From contig SLSQ01000122.1 in the NCBI GenBank assembly GCA_007130355.1, positions 1-7,742 on the forward strand: a stretch of DNA of 7,742 bases, given 5' to 3'. Below the pieces are notes generated by a model. It did not search any database, was not told where the DNA came from, and was given only the letters and a program-made list of their open reading frames with translations. The translations under genes and the position numbers were made by a program. Within the stretch, counting starts at the first letter, position 1. The number at the start of each line of letters is the position of its first letter. Positions 1 to 6,185 of this stretch are shown here, piece by piece. This DNA comes from Trueperaceae bacterium. Lineage in GTDB: Bacteria > Deinococcota > Deinococci > Deinococcales > Trueperaceae.

Positions 1-458
1 AGGTCCGCGAACGCAGCGCGCACTTCACCATGCGCGACAGCAACGAGCTGATCATGGAGATCTGGAACGAGGACACCAGCGCGTTCCCGTTCACCGGCAA
101 CCCGAAGATCGACCCGCGCAGTGATCCCGCCACCATCTTCGCCGTCGAGAACCGCACCTGGTTGAACACCGGCGGCGAGCAGGGCTGGGAGCCGGAAGGC
201 GCCATCGCCCGCATCGTCGAGATCATCGACACCGCCAAGTCGGTCGGCGTCGAGGAGCAGATCGAGCTCGCGCAGGAACTCAACCGGATCGTCGCGACCG
301 AGCACTTCTCGATCGGGACCGTCGGCCTCACGCCGATGATCCAGGGCGTGGTCGTCAAGAGCCAGGCCCTGATGAACGTGCCGGACCTGGTCGCGAACGA
401 CTGGCCGCTCCGGACCCCCGGCGACGCGCGGCCCGAGCAGTTCTTCTTCGCCCGCTGA
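1..458 (+). CDS. Family 5 ABC transporter solute-binding protein, C-terminal part (5' end outside window)
   Basis: The reading frame is open from position 3 and ends at TGA 456-458, giving 151 residues of a protein whose start lies upstream. ATG 30-32 is an internal methionine, because the frame continues upstream as VRERSAHFT and no ribosome binding site precedes it. The segment resembles the last quarter of SBP_bac_5 (DppA/OppA-like) proteins: a helix-rich stretch around IVEIIDTAKS and EEQIELAQELNRIV, then a final lobe with TPMIQGVVV and a terminal RTPGDARPEQFFFAR, a type of ending common in large members of this family. Such proteins sit outside the membrane, usually as lipoproteins, and deliver ligand to the paired permeases. 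The permeases and ATPases that follow fit that role. The ligand cannot be read from this fragment; members bind peptides, nickel, opines or oligosaccharides. The signal peptide is not in view. Confidence 0.85.
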   Translation, partial: VRERSAHFTMRDSNELIMEIWNEDTSAFPFTGNPKIDPRSDPATIFAVENRTWLNTGGEQGWEPEGAIARIVEIIDTAKSVGVEEQIELAQELNRIVATEHFSIGTVGLTPMIQGVVVKSQALMNVPDLVANDWPLRTPGDARPEQFFFAR

Positions 459-480
459 CCCGACGCCCCTTCGTCTGACC

Positions 481-515
481 GGCGTCCGGAACCCCGTGAC
501 GGGGTTCCGGACGCC
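481..515 (+). terminator. Perfect 16-bp stem hairpin between binding-protein and permease genes; terminator-like but without a U-tract
   Basis: The arms GGCGTCCGGAACCCCG (481-496) and CGGGGTTCCGGACGCC (500-515) are exact reverse complements separated by TGA (497-499). The stem starts 22 bases after the stop of the binding-protein gene. The bases after it (TCCCCGCCG) are not T-rich, so it is not a classical intrinsic terminator. Possible roles are a U-less terminator of a GC-rich bacterium, a partial terminator, or a 3' stabiliser that keeps binding-protein mRNA more abundant than the permease and ATPase mRNA. That last arrangement is well known in binding-protein-dependent operons such as malE-malF. 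The structure is directly visible; the role is inferred. Confidence 0.6.
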
Positions 516-581
516 TCCCCGCCGCTCGGCGCCGCAGACGCGCCGCGCCCAGGGCCGCGCCCCGACACGCGGTACAGCCAC

Positions 582-585
582 GGAG
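582..585 (+). promoter_or_regulatory. Ribosome binding site of permease 1
   Basis: GGAG lies five bases before ATG 591-593 and supports that start. No convincing -35/-10 promoter was seen in the rest of the 459-590 gap, which otherwise holds only the 481-515 hairpin and GC-rich sequence. Confidence 0.6.
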
Positions 586-590
586 ACCGG

Positions 591-1580
591 ATGCACTGGT
601 TCATTCTCAAGCGGTTGATGGTCGTACCGCTCCTGCTCTTTATCTTCTCGATCATCGCCTTCGTGCTGATCCAAGCGCCCCCGGGCGACTATCTGACCAG
701 CTACATCGCCGAACTCGCCCAGGGCGGCACCACCATCACCCAGGACCAGATCGACTCGCTCCGGCGCCAATACGGCCTGGACCAGCCGGTGTACGTTCAG
801 TACTTCCTCTGGGTCGGCAACCTGCTCCAGGGGGACCTCGGCTACTCGTTCGAGTGGCGAAGGTCGAACGCGGAGCTGATCGGCGAGCGCCTCCTCTTGA
901 CCCTCGCCCTCACCACCCTTTCGCTGATCTTCACCTGGGTCGTCGCGATTCCGATCGGCATCATCTCGGCCACGCGCCAGTACTCGGTGATCGACTACGT
1001 CTTCACCGTGCTCAACTACATCGGCCTGGCGACCCCGAACTTCCTGCTGGCGCTGGTGCTGATGTGGATCGCCTTCGACAGTTTCGGTCTCAGCGTCACG
1101 GGCTTGTTCAGCCCCGAGTTCCAGCAGGCGCCGTGGAGCTGGGCCCGCTTCGCCGACATGATGGGCAAGATCTGGCTCCCGATGATCGTGCTCGGAACCG
1201 CCGGGACCGCCCAGATCGCGCGCGTGGTGCGCGCGAACCTGCTCGACGAGCTCGGCAAGCCGTACACCGAGATGGCGCGCGCCAAGGGCCTCCCGGAGTG
1301 GAAGCTGGTGCTCAAGTACCCGACCCGCGTTGCGATCGCCCCGGTCGTGAGCACGCTCGGTTGGTACTTCCCGCAGCTGCTCTCCGGCGGCCTGGTGGTC
1401 GCCGTGGTGATGAGCCTGCCGACGATCGGCCCGCTGCTGCTGCGCGCGCTGGTCGGGCAGGACATGTACCTCGCCGGCACGATCATCCTCATCTACTGCA
1501 TCCTGACCGTCGTCGGCACGCTCGTGAGCGACGTGCTGCTCGCCCTCCTCGACCCCCGCATCCGAATGGACGGTGCTTGA
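591..1580 (+). CDS. Peptide/nickel-type ABC transporter permease 1 (DppB/OppB family)
   Basis: This 329-residue integral membrane protein forms half of the transmembrane channel of the importer. The N-terminus (MHWFILKRLMVVPLLLFIFS) enters the first membrane helix at about residues 8-28. An extracytoplasmic stretch at about 30-95 follows, including DSLRRQYGLDQPVYVQY and GDLGYSF, which are typical DppB family landmarks. Five more helices lie at about 100-124, 134-162, 193-213, 252-276 and 293-319. The cytoplasmic EAA-type coupling loop is at about 227-246 (EMARAKGLPEWKLVLKYPTR), and the C-terminus carries the family ending DPRIR (321-325). Length is normal for the family. The start is ATG 591 with GGAG five bases upstream. 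Permease 2 starts one base after its stop, so the two are almost certainly co-translated and form a heterodimer. Family identity is very firm; the transported substrate is unknown. Confidence 0.95.
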   Translation: MHWFILKRLMVVPLLLFIFSIIAFVLIQAPPGDYLTSYIAELAQGGTTITQDQIDSLRRQYGLDQPVYVQYFLWVGNLLQGDLGYSFEWRRSNAELIGERLLLTLALTTLSLIFTWVVAIPIGIISATRQYSVIDYVFTVLNYIGLATPNFLLALVLMWIAFDSFGLSVTGLFSPEFQQAPWSWARFADMMGKIWLPMIVLGTAGTAQIARVVRANLLDELGKPYTEMARAKGLPEWKLVLKYPTRVAIAPVVSTLGWYFPQLLSGGLVVAVVMSLPTIGPLLLRALVGQDMYLAGTIILIYCILTVVGTLVSDVLLALLDPRIRMDGA

Positions 1581-1581
1581 G

Positions 1582-2694
1582 ATGGCCGCCAAGACCGACG
1601 CCACCTCCCAGGTCTACGTCGCCCCCGCCTGGAAGATGACCTGGTGGCGGTTCCGCAAGCACAAGCTGGCGGTGTTCTGCCTCTGGCTGATCGGCCTGAT
1701 CGCGTTGATCTCGATCTCGCCGCAGTTCTTCGCGACCACCGACCCGTACGCCACCAGCGCCCGCCGCGCCTACATCCCGACGCAGTTCATTCGGGTGGTG
1801 CACGACGGGCAGCTGACGATGCCGTTCGTCTACGGCGTGGTCGGCGAGCGCAACCAGCGCACACTGCGGATGGAGTGGGTGATCGACGACGAGGTCCGCT
1901 ACCCGGTCCGCTTCTTCGTGCGTGGGTTCGAGTACCGCTTCCTCGGCCTGATCCCGACCGACCGGCACCTGATCGGCTTCGCCGGCGCGCCACCGGGCGA
2001 GACGCCGGCGTTGCTCGGCACCGACCGACTCGGGCGCGACCAGTGGTCCCGGCTGATGTACGGCACCCAGATCTCGATGTCGATCGGGCTGGTCGCCGTC
2101 GCCCTCAGCACCCTGCTCGGCATCATCCTGGGCGGGATCTCCGGCTACTTCGGCGGCCTCACCGACAACATCATCCAGCGGATCATCGAACTGCTCCAGG
2201 CGCTGCCGCCGATCCCCGTCTGGCTCGCGCTATCGGCGGCGCTCCCCCGAACCTGGCCGGTGACGCTGGTGTACTTCGCGATCACGATCATCCTGGCGCT
2301 GCTCGGCTGGACCCGGCTGGCACGCGAGGTGCGCGGACGGTTCCTGTCGCTCCGCGAGGAGGACTTCGTGACCGCCGCCCGTCTGGTCGGCGCCAGCCGC
2401 GTGCGGATCATCTTCTCGCACATGGTGCCGTCGTTCACCAGCCACATCATCGCGGCGGTGACCCTCGCGATCCCGCTCATGATCCTGAACGAGACGTTCC
2501 TCAGTTTCCTCGGCCTCGGCCTGCGCCCGCCCGCGATCAGCTGGGGCGTCATGTTGCAGGAGGCCCAGAACCTCCAGTCCGTCGTCAACGCGCCGTGGCT
2601 GCTCCTTCCCGGAGCGTTCGTGATCATCGCGGTGCTCGCCCTCAACATCCTCGGAGACGGCTTGCGCGATGCAGCAGACCCCTACGCGAACTGA
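1582..2694 (+). CDS. Peptide/nickel-type ABC transporter permease 2 (DppC/OppC family) with long first extracytoplasmic loop
   Basis: This 370-residue membrane protein is the second half of the channel. A cytoplasmic N-terminus with WWRFRKHKLA (21-30) leads into helix 1 at about 29-48. About 95 extracytoplasmic residues follow (50-144), then the family motif GTDRLGRDQWSRLMYG (146-161). Later helices lie at about 165-189, 211-243, 286-306 and 337-358. The EAA coupling loop is at 261-283 (DFVTAARLVGASRVRIIFSH plus MVP), and the C-terminus has NILGDGLRDAADP (355-367). DppC/OppC proteins are usually near 300 residues; most of the extra length lies in the first loop. ATG 1582, one base after the upstream stop, is chosen. 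GTG 1573 in the same frame would overlap permease 1 by eight bases, and the only weak purine stretch (GGA, 1568-1570) is too close to it. The 3' end overlaps ATPase 1 by 26 bases. Confidence 0.95.
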   Translation: MAAKTDATSQVYVAPAWKMTWWRFRKHKLAVFCLWLIGLIALISISPQFFATTDPYATSARRAYIPTQFIRVVHDGQLTMPFVYGVVGERNQRTLRMEWVIDDEVRYPVRFFVRGFEYRFLGLIPTDRHLIGFAGAPPGETPALLGTDRLGRDQWSRLMYGTQISMSIGLVAVALSTLLGIILGGISGYFGGLTDNIIQRIIELLQALPPIPVWLALSAALPRTWPVTLVYFAITIILALLGWTRLAREVRGRFLSLREEDFVTAARLVGASRVRIIFSHMVPSFTSHIIAAVTLAIPLMILNETFLSFLGLGLRPPAISWGVMLQEAQNLQSVVNAPWLLLPGAFVIIAVLALNILGDGLRDAADPYAN

Positions 2695-3778
2695 CCGCGA
2701 CCCCGACCGCGCGCGCGACGCCGACCGGACGGCCGCGCCCGAACGGCCCGGCGAGCCGATCCTGTCGGTCCGTGGCCTCAAGACGCACTTCGCGACCGAC
2801 GAAGGCGTCGTCCGCGCCGTCGACGGCGTCGACTTCGACCTGCACCCCGGAGAGGTGCTCGGCATCGTCGGAGAGAGCGGGTGCGGCAAGTCGATCACCA
2901 TGAAATCGGTGATGCGGCTGGTGCAGCACCCCGGCCGGATCGTCGCCGGCGAAATCCGCTACCGTCGCCCGGCCGGCGATGGTAAGAAGGCGATCGACGT
3001 CGACCTCGCCACGCTGCGCCCTCAGGGACGCGCCATCCGCCGCATCCGCGGCGGGGACATCGCCCTGATCCCGCAGGAGCCGATGGCATCGTTCAGCCCG
3101 CTCCACTCGATCGGCGACCAGATCGTCGAGGCGATCCTGCTGCACCAGCGGGTCGGCCGGCGCGAAGCGAAACGGATCGCGATCGAGAAGCTCGCCGAAG
3201 TCGGGATGCCGAACCCGCAGCAGCGGTTCGACGCCTACTCGTGGCAGCTCTCGGGTGGCCTCCGGCAACGGGCCGTGATCGCGCTGGCGCTGTCGTGCAA
3301 CCCGTCGGTGCTGGTCGCCGACGAACCGACCACCGCGATCGACGTCACCACCCAGGCGCAGGTCCTCGAACTGCTCAAGGACCTGCAGCGCGACCACGGT
3401 TCCTCGATCGTCTTCATCACCCACGACCTGGGCGTCATCGCTCAGCTCGCCGACCACGTGGTGGTGATGTACCTCGGACGCGTCATGGAGCAGGGACCGG
3501 TACGGGACATCTTCCACGCACCGCAGCACCCGTACACGCGGGCGCTGCTGCAGAGCGTCCCCAGCCTGCACGCCGAACCGCGCGTGGCGCTCCCGACCGT
3601 GTCGGGCAGCATCCCCCATCCGCTGCACCGGCCGACCGGGTGTCCGTTCCATCCGCGCTGCCCCGACGCGATGCCGGGCAGGTGCGACGTGGCGATGCCG
3701 GCGATGGCGTCGGTCGACGGTCGTCCGCCGGTCGCCTGCTTCCTGCACCACGACCAGGCCGAGGAGGACGCCGCATGA
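2669..3778 (+). CDS. Peptide-type ABC transporter ATP-binding protein 1 (DppD/OppD family)
   Basis: This 369-residue cytoplasmic ATPase energises the two permeases together with ATPase 2. Visible motifs are Walker A GESGCGKS (68-75, Lys74), Q-loop Gln136 in LIPQEP, signature LSGGLRQR (194-201), Walker B VLVADE (Asp218, Glu219), D-loop TAIDV (222-226), and H-loop His252 in ITHDLG. All residues needed for hydrolysis are present. The C-terminal oligopeptide-transporter domain begins at about 283 (HAPQHPYTRALL) and has a four-cysteine pattern, Cys325, Cys331, Cys339 and Cys357. The first 28 residues are a charged, non-conserved extension before the conserved EPILSVRGLKTHF. ATG 2669 is the only plausible start and lies inside the end of permease 2 (26-base overlap). 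GGAG at 2653-2656 is 12 bases away, rather far, so coupling to permease 2 translation is likely. Its stop overlaps the start of ATPase 2. Confidence 0.95.
   Translation: MQQTPTRTDRDPDRARDADRTAAPERPGEPILSVRGLKTHFATDEGVVRAVDGVDFDLHPGEVLGIVGESGCGKSITMKSVMRLVQHPGRIVAGEIRYRRPAGDGKKAIDVDLATLRPQGRAIRRIRGGDIALIPQEPMASFSPLHSIGDQIVEAILLHQRVGRREAKRIAIEKLAEVGMPNPQQRFDAYSWQLSGGLRQRAVIALALSCNPSVLVADEPTTAIDVTTQAQVLELLKDLQRDHGSSIVFITHDLGVIAQLADHVVVMYLGRVMEQGPVRDIFHAPQHPYTRALLQSVPSLHAEPRVALPTVSGSIPHPLHRPTGCPFHPRCPDAMPGRCDVAMPAMASVDGRPPVACFLHHDQAEEDAA
3761..3767 (+). promoter_or_regulatory. Strong ribosome binding site of ATPase 2
   Basis: GAGGAGG ends seven bases before ATG 3775-3777. It decides the start: the frame is open upstream to 3241 and earlier, but only this ATG combines a strong site with the ATGA overlap and the normal family length. 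Confidence 0.75.
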
Positions 3779-4956
3779 GCGAGACCGCGCCGGGTTCCGC
3801 GCCCGCCGAACGTACGGACCACCGCGGCGACGGCGACGACCGCGTGCCCGGCGGTCCGCCGCTGCTCCAGGTACGCAACCTGAAGAAGCACTTCCCGATC
3901 ACCGGCGGCTTCTTTCAGCGTGTGGTCGGCCAGGTGCGGGCGGTCGACGACGTCTCGTTCGACGTGCACGAGGGCGAGATCCTGAGCCTGGTGGGGGAGA
4001 GCGGCTGCGGCAAGACCACCACCGCACGCTGCGTCCTGCGTGCCCTCGACCCGACCGCCGGCGAGGTCCTCTTCCGGCGCGCGGACGGCGAGACGGTCGA
4101 CGTCGCCAAGCTGCGCGAATCGGAGCTGCGGCCCCTCTGGCGCGAGATGCAGATGATCTTCCAGGACCCGTTCGGCTCGCTCAACCCGCGCAAGAACCTG
4201 CTCGAGATCATCGGCGAGCCGCTCTACGTGCAGGGCGTCACCAGCCGGCAGGCACGGATGGACCGCGTCGCCGAACTCCTGAACCTGGTCGGCCTGCGTC
4301 CCGAGTACATGCACCGCTTCCCGCACGCCTTCAGCGGCGGGCAGCGTCAGCGCGTCGTGATCGCCCGTGCGCTCGCGCTCGAACCGCGCCTGGTGGTCGC
4401 GGACGAGGCGGTCTCGGCCCTCGACGTCTCGGTCCAGGCCCAGATCCTGAACCTGCTCCTCGACCTGCAGCGCCGCCTGAACCTCTCGTACCTGTTCGTC
4501 GCGCACGACCTCAGCATCGTCAAGCACATCAGCCACCGCGTGGCGGTGATGTACGTCGGCAAGATCGCCGAGCTGGCCCCGACCGACGACCTCTTCCGGC
4601 GCCCCAAGCACCCGTACACGAGCGCCCTGATGAAGGCCGTACCGGTCGCCGATCCCGACCATCGCGCGGCGCTCCAGGGCCTGCCGGGCGAGGTCGCGAA
4701 CCCCGCCGATCCGCCGTCCGGCTGCTACTTCCATCCGCGCTGCCCGTTCGCCGAGGAGCGCTGCCGGACGGAAACCCCGCAGTTGCGCGAGCTCGCCCCG
4801 GGCCATCACGTGTCCTGCCACCGGGCCGAGGAGCTGGACCTGGACGGGATCGGCGACCTCGAGAGCGGCGGCGACGGGGCGGAGCGTCCGTTCGGCCGCG
4901 CCCCGGCCGCCCCGGCGAGCGCCGACGCCGCACCGCCCGCCGAAGGTCCGTCGTGA
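3775..4956 (+). CDS. Peptide-type ABC transporter ATP-binding protein 2 (DppF/OppF family)
   Basis: This 393-residue cytoplasmic ATPase pairs with ATPase 1. After a hydrophilic leader (1-28) the domain opens with PLLQVRNLKKHFPI (29-42) and GGFFQRVVGQVRAVDDVSF, the DppF/OppF-specific insertion before the first strand. Motifs are Walker A GESGCGKT (74-81), Q-loop Gln130 in MIFQDPFGSLNPR, signature FSGGQRQR (186-193), Walker B VVADE (Asp210, Glu211), D-loop SALDVS (214-219), and H-loop His244 in VAHDLS. The C-terminal domain has KHPYTSALM (278-286) and cysteines 317, 323, 330 and 348 spaced as in ATPase 1. An unusual tail of about 43 residues, acidic then Ala/Pro-rich, follows the last cysteine; family members normally end soon after it, so it is probably disordered. 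The start ATG 3775 overlaps the previous stop as ATGA, and its stop overlaps the next start as GTGA. Confidence 0.95.
   Translation: MSETAPGSAPAERTDHRGDGDDRVPGGPPLLQVRNLKKHFPITGGFFQRVVGQVRAVDDVSFDVHEGEILSLVGESGCGKTTTARCVLRALDPTAGEVLFRRADGETVDVAKLRESELRPLWREMQMIFQDPFGSLNPRKNLLEIIGEPLYVQGVTSRQARMDRVAELLNLVGLRPEYMHRFPHAFSGGQRQRVVIARALALEPRLVVADEAVSALDVSVQAQILNLLLDLQRRLNLSYLFVAHDLSIVKHISHRVAVMYVGKIAELAPTDDLFRRPKHPYTSALMKAVPVADPDHRAALQGLPGEVANPADPPSGCYFHPRCPFAEERCRTETPQLRELAPGHHVSCHRAEELDLDGIGDLESGGDGAERPFGRAPAAPASADAAPPAEGPS
4942..4946 (+). promoter_or_regulatory. Ribosome binding site of the NagA-like gene
   Basis: GAAGG lies six bases before GTG 4953-4955, inside the 3' end of ATPase 2. It supports the GTG start, which overlaps the upstream stop (GTGA, 4953-4956). 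Confidence 0.6.
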
Positions 4957-6185
4957 ACGCGGCCGAATCCGGTCCCGAGGAGGGCCGGGCCGGTCACGGC
5001 CGGCACGCCTGGACCGGCGGGCGTCTGATCCTGCCCGACCGCGTGGTCGAGGGCCACGCCCTCTGGACCGAGGACGGCCGCATCGTCGGCGTCGCGCGGG
5101 ACGGGGACCTGCCCGCGGACGCGCCCCGCACCGACGTCGCCGGCGCCTGGATCGCGCCCGGGCTGATCGACGTGCACACGCACGGCGCGCTCGGACGCTC
5201 GTTCCTGGACGGCGACGACGAGGCGTTCGATACGATCGTGCGGGAGCAGGTCCGACACGGCGTGACCGGGCTGCTGGCCACCACCTCGACCGCGCCGATG
5301 CCCGCGATCCTGGACGCGCTCGACGCGACCCGGCGCTGGACCTCGCCCGACCGGCCCGGCGCGCGGGTGCTGGGTGCGCACGTCGAGGGCCCGTACTTCG
5401 CCGCCGCCCAGAGCGGCGCGCAGGACCCCGCGCATCTGCGGAACCCCAATGATGGCAGCGTCGACGCGCTGCTCGCCTACGACGATCTGATCCGCATCGT
5501 GTCGTACGCGCCGGAGCTGCCTGGAGCGCGCGACCTGACGCGCCGGTTGGTCGCGGGCGGGATCGTGGCCGCCGCCGGCCACTCCGAGGCGAGCGACGTC
5601 GAGCTGGCGGCCTGTGAGGCGCTGGGCCTCGCCCACGTCATCCACCTCTGGAGCGGCCAGTCGACCACCTGGCGCGACGGTCCCCACCGCGTGCCCGGCC
5701 TGCTCGAGGCGTCGCTCGCATCCGCCACCCTGACCGGCGAGATGATCGGCGACGGCAAGCACCTTCCCCCCACCCTGATGCGCCTCGCCTGGCGGACCTT
5801 CGGTCCCGATCGGCTCTGCCTGATCAGCGACGCCACCAGCGGCGCGGGCTTGCCCGACGGCTCGACCTTCACGATGGGCGAGATGACGTACGAGGTGGTG
5901 GACGGCGTCGGCATGATGCGCGACCGCAGTTCGTTCGCCGGCAGCACCACGCTGCTGGGCGGCATGCTGCGGATCGTGACCGAGCGGGTCGGCGTGCCGC
6001 TGGTCGAGGCGGTCCGCATGGCCAGCCGCACGCCCGCCCGCCTCCTCGGGATCGAGCACCGTACCGGATCGTTGACGCCCGGACGGTCCGCCGACCTCGT
6101 GGTCCTGGACCGGGACCTGACGCCGGTCCGCACCGTGATCGAGGGACGCACCGTGTACCGCGCCCCGGAAGGAGCCACCCCATGA
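4953..6185 (+). CDS. NagA-like amidohydrolase (N-acetylglucosamine-6-phosphate deacetylase family, divergent)
   Basis: This 410-residue cytoplasmic metal hydrolase belongs to the family that removes the N-acetyl group from GlcNAc-6-phosphate. A small beta-sandwich segment (about 19-68) precedes the barrel strand PGLIDVHTHG (69-78), where His75 and His77 form the HxH metal pair. Other apparent metal ligands are Glu145 in GAHVEGPYF, His210 in AAGHSEAS and His231 in VIHLWSGQST. The catalytic aspartate is Asp293 in ISDATSGAG, and His270 in DGKHLPP matches a conserved substrate histidine. The end returns to the sandwich with GSLTPGRSADLVVLD (372-386). Two departures stand out. The usual HLFNAM or HLYNAM is HLWSGQ with about four extra residues before the Arg-x-Pro-Gly-Leu segment, and the usual GAH or GTH after the EGP motif appears as GAQ (155-157). 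The start is GTG 4953, and the stop overlaps the next ATG. The fold is firm; the exact substrate is open. Confidence 0.88.
   Translation: MNAAESGPEEGRAGHGRHAWTGGRLILPDRVVEGHALWTEDGRIVGVARDGDLPADAPRTDVAGAWIAPGLIDVHTHGALGRSFLDGDDEAFDTIVREQVRHGVTGLLATTSTAPMPAILDALDATRRWTSPDRPGARVLGAHVEGPYFAAAQSGAQDPAHLRNPNDGSVDALLAYDDLIRIVSYAPELPGARDLTRRLVAGGIVAAAGHSEASDVELAACEALGLAHVIHLWSGQSTTWRDGPHRVPGLLEASLASATLTGEMIGDGKHLPPTLMRLAWRTFGPDRLCLISDATSGAGLPDGSTFTMGEMTYEVVDGVGMMRDRSSFAGSTTLLGGMLRIVTERVGVPLVEAVRMASRTPARLLGIEHRTGSLTPGRSADLVVLDRDLTPVRTVIEGRTVYRAPEGATP
6169..6174 (+). promoter_or_regulatory. Strong ribosome binding site of the NagB-like gene
   Basis: AAGGAG ends seven bases before ATG 6182-6184 and supports that start, which overlaps the upstream TGA as ATGA (6182-6185). 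Confidence 0.75.

Noticed and set aside
543..562. Direct repeat CCGCGCCC at 543-550 and 555-562 upstream of permease 1
   Set aside because: An eight-base repeat in very GC-rich sequence is expected by chance, and no symmetry or operator-like spacing supports a binding site.
459..590. Promoter for the permease operon in the gap
   Set aside because: No recognisable -35/-10 pair was found. A promoter may exist, but the sequence alone does not support one.
1573..1581. GTG 1573 as the start of permease 2
   Set aside because: It would add only Met-Leu-Glu and overlap permease 1 by eight bases, and the nearest purine stretch is only two bases upstream. ATG 1582 is more likely, although the difference is trivial.
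1644..2903. Plus-strand open frame overlapping permease 2 and ATPase 1
   Set aside because: It is an out-of-frame shadow with a Pro/Arg/His-rich translation and no recognisable domain; the +1 and +3 frames there encode a permease and an ATPase with intact motifs.
3241..3774. Possible 178-residue N-terminal extension of ATPase 2 in the open frame upstream of 3775
   Set aside because: It would lie wholly inside ATPase 1 out of frame and has a low-complexity translation, whereas ATG 3775 has a strong ribosome binding site and gives the normal family length.
3442..4821. Long minus-strand open frame opposite the two ATPase genes, and similar ones at 2642-3751 and 4806-6059
   Set aside because: All are antisense shadows of clearly conserved plus-strand genes, with low-complexity translations and no supporting ribosome binding sites.
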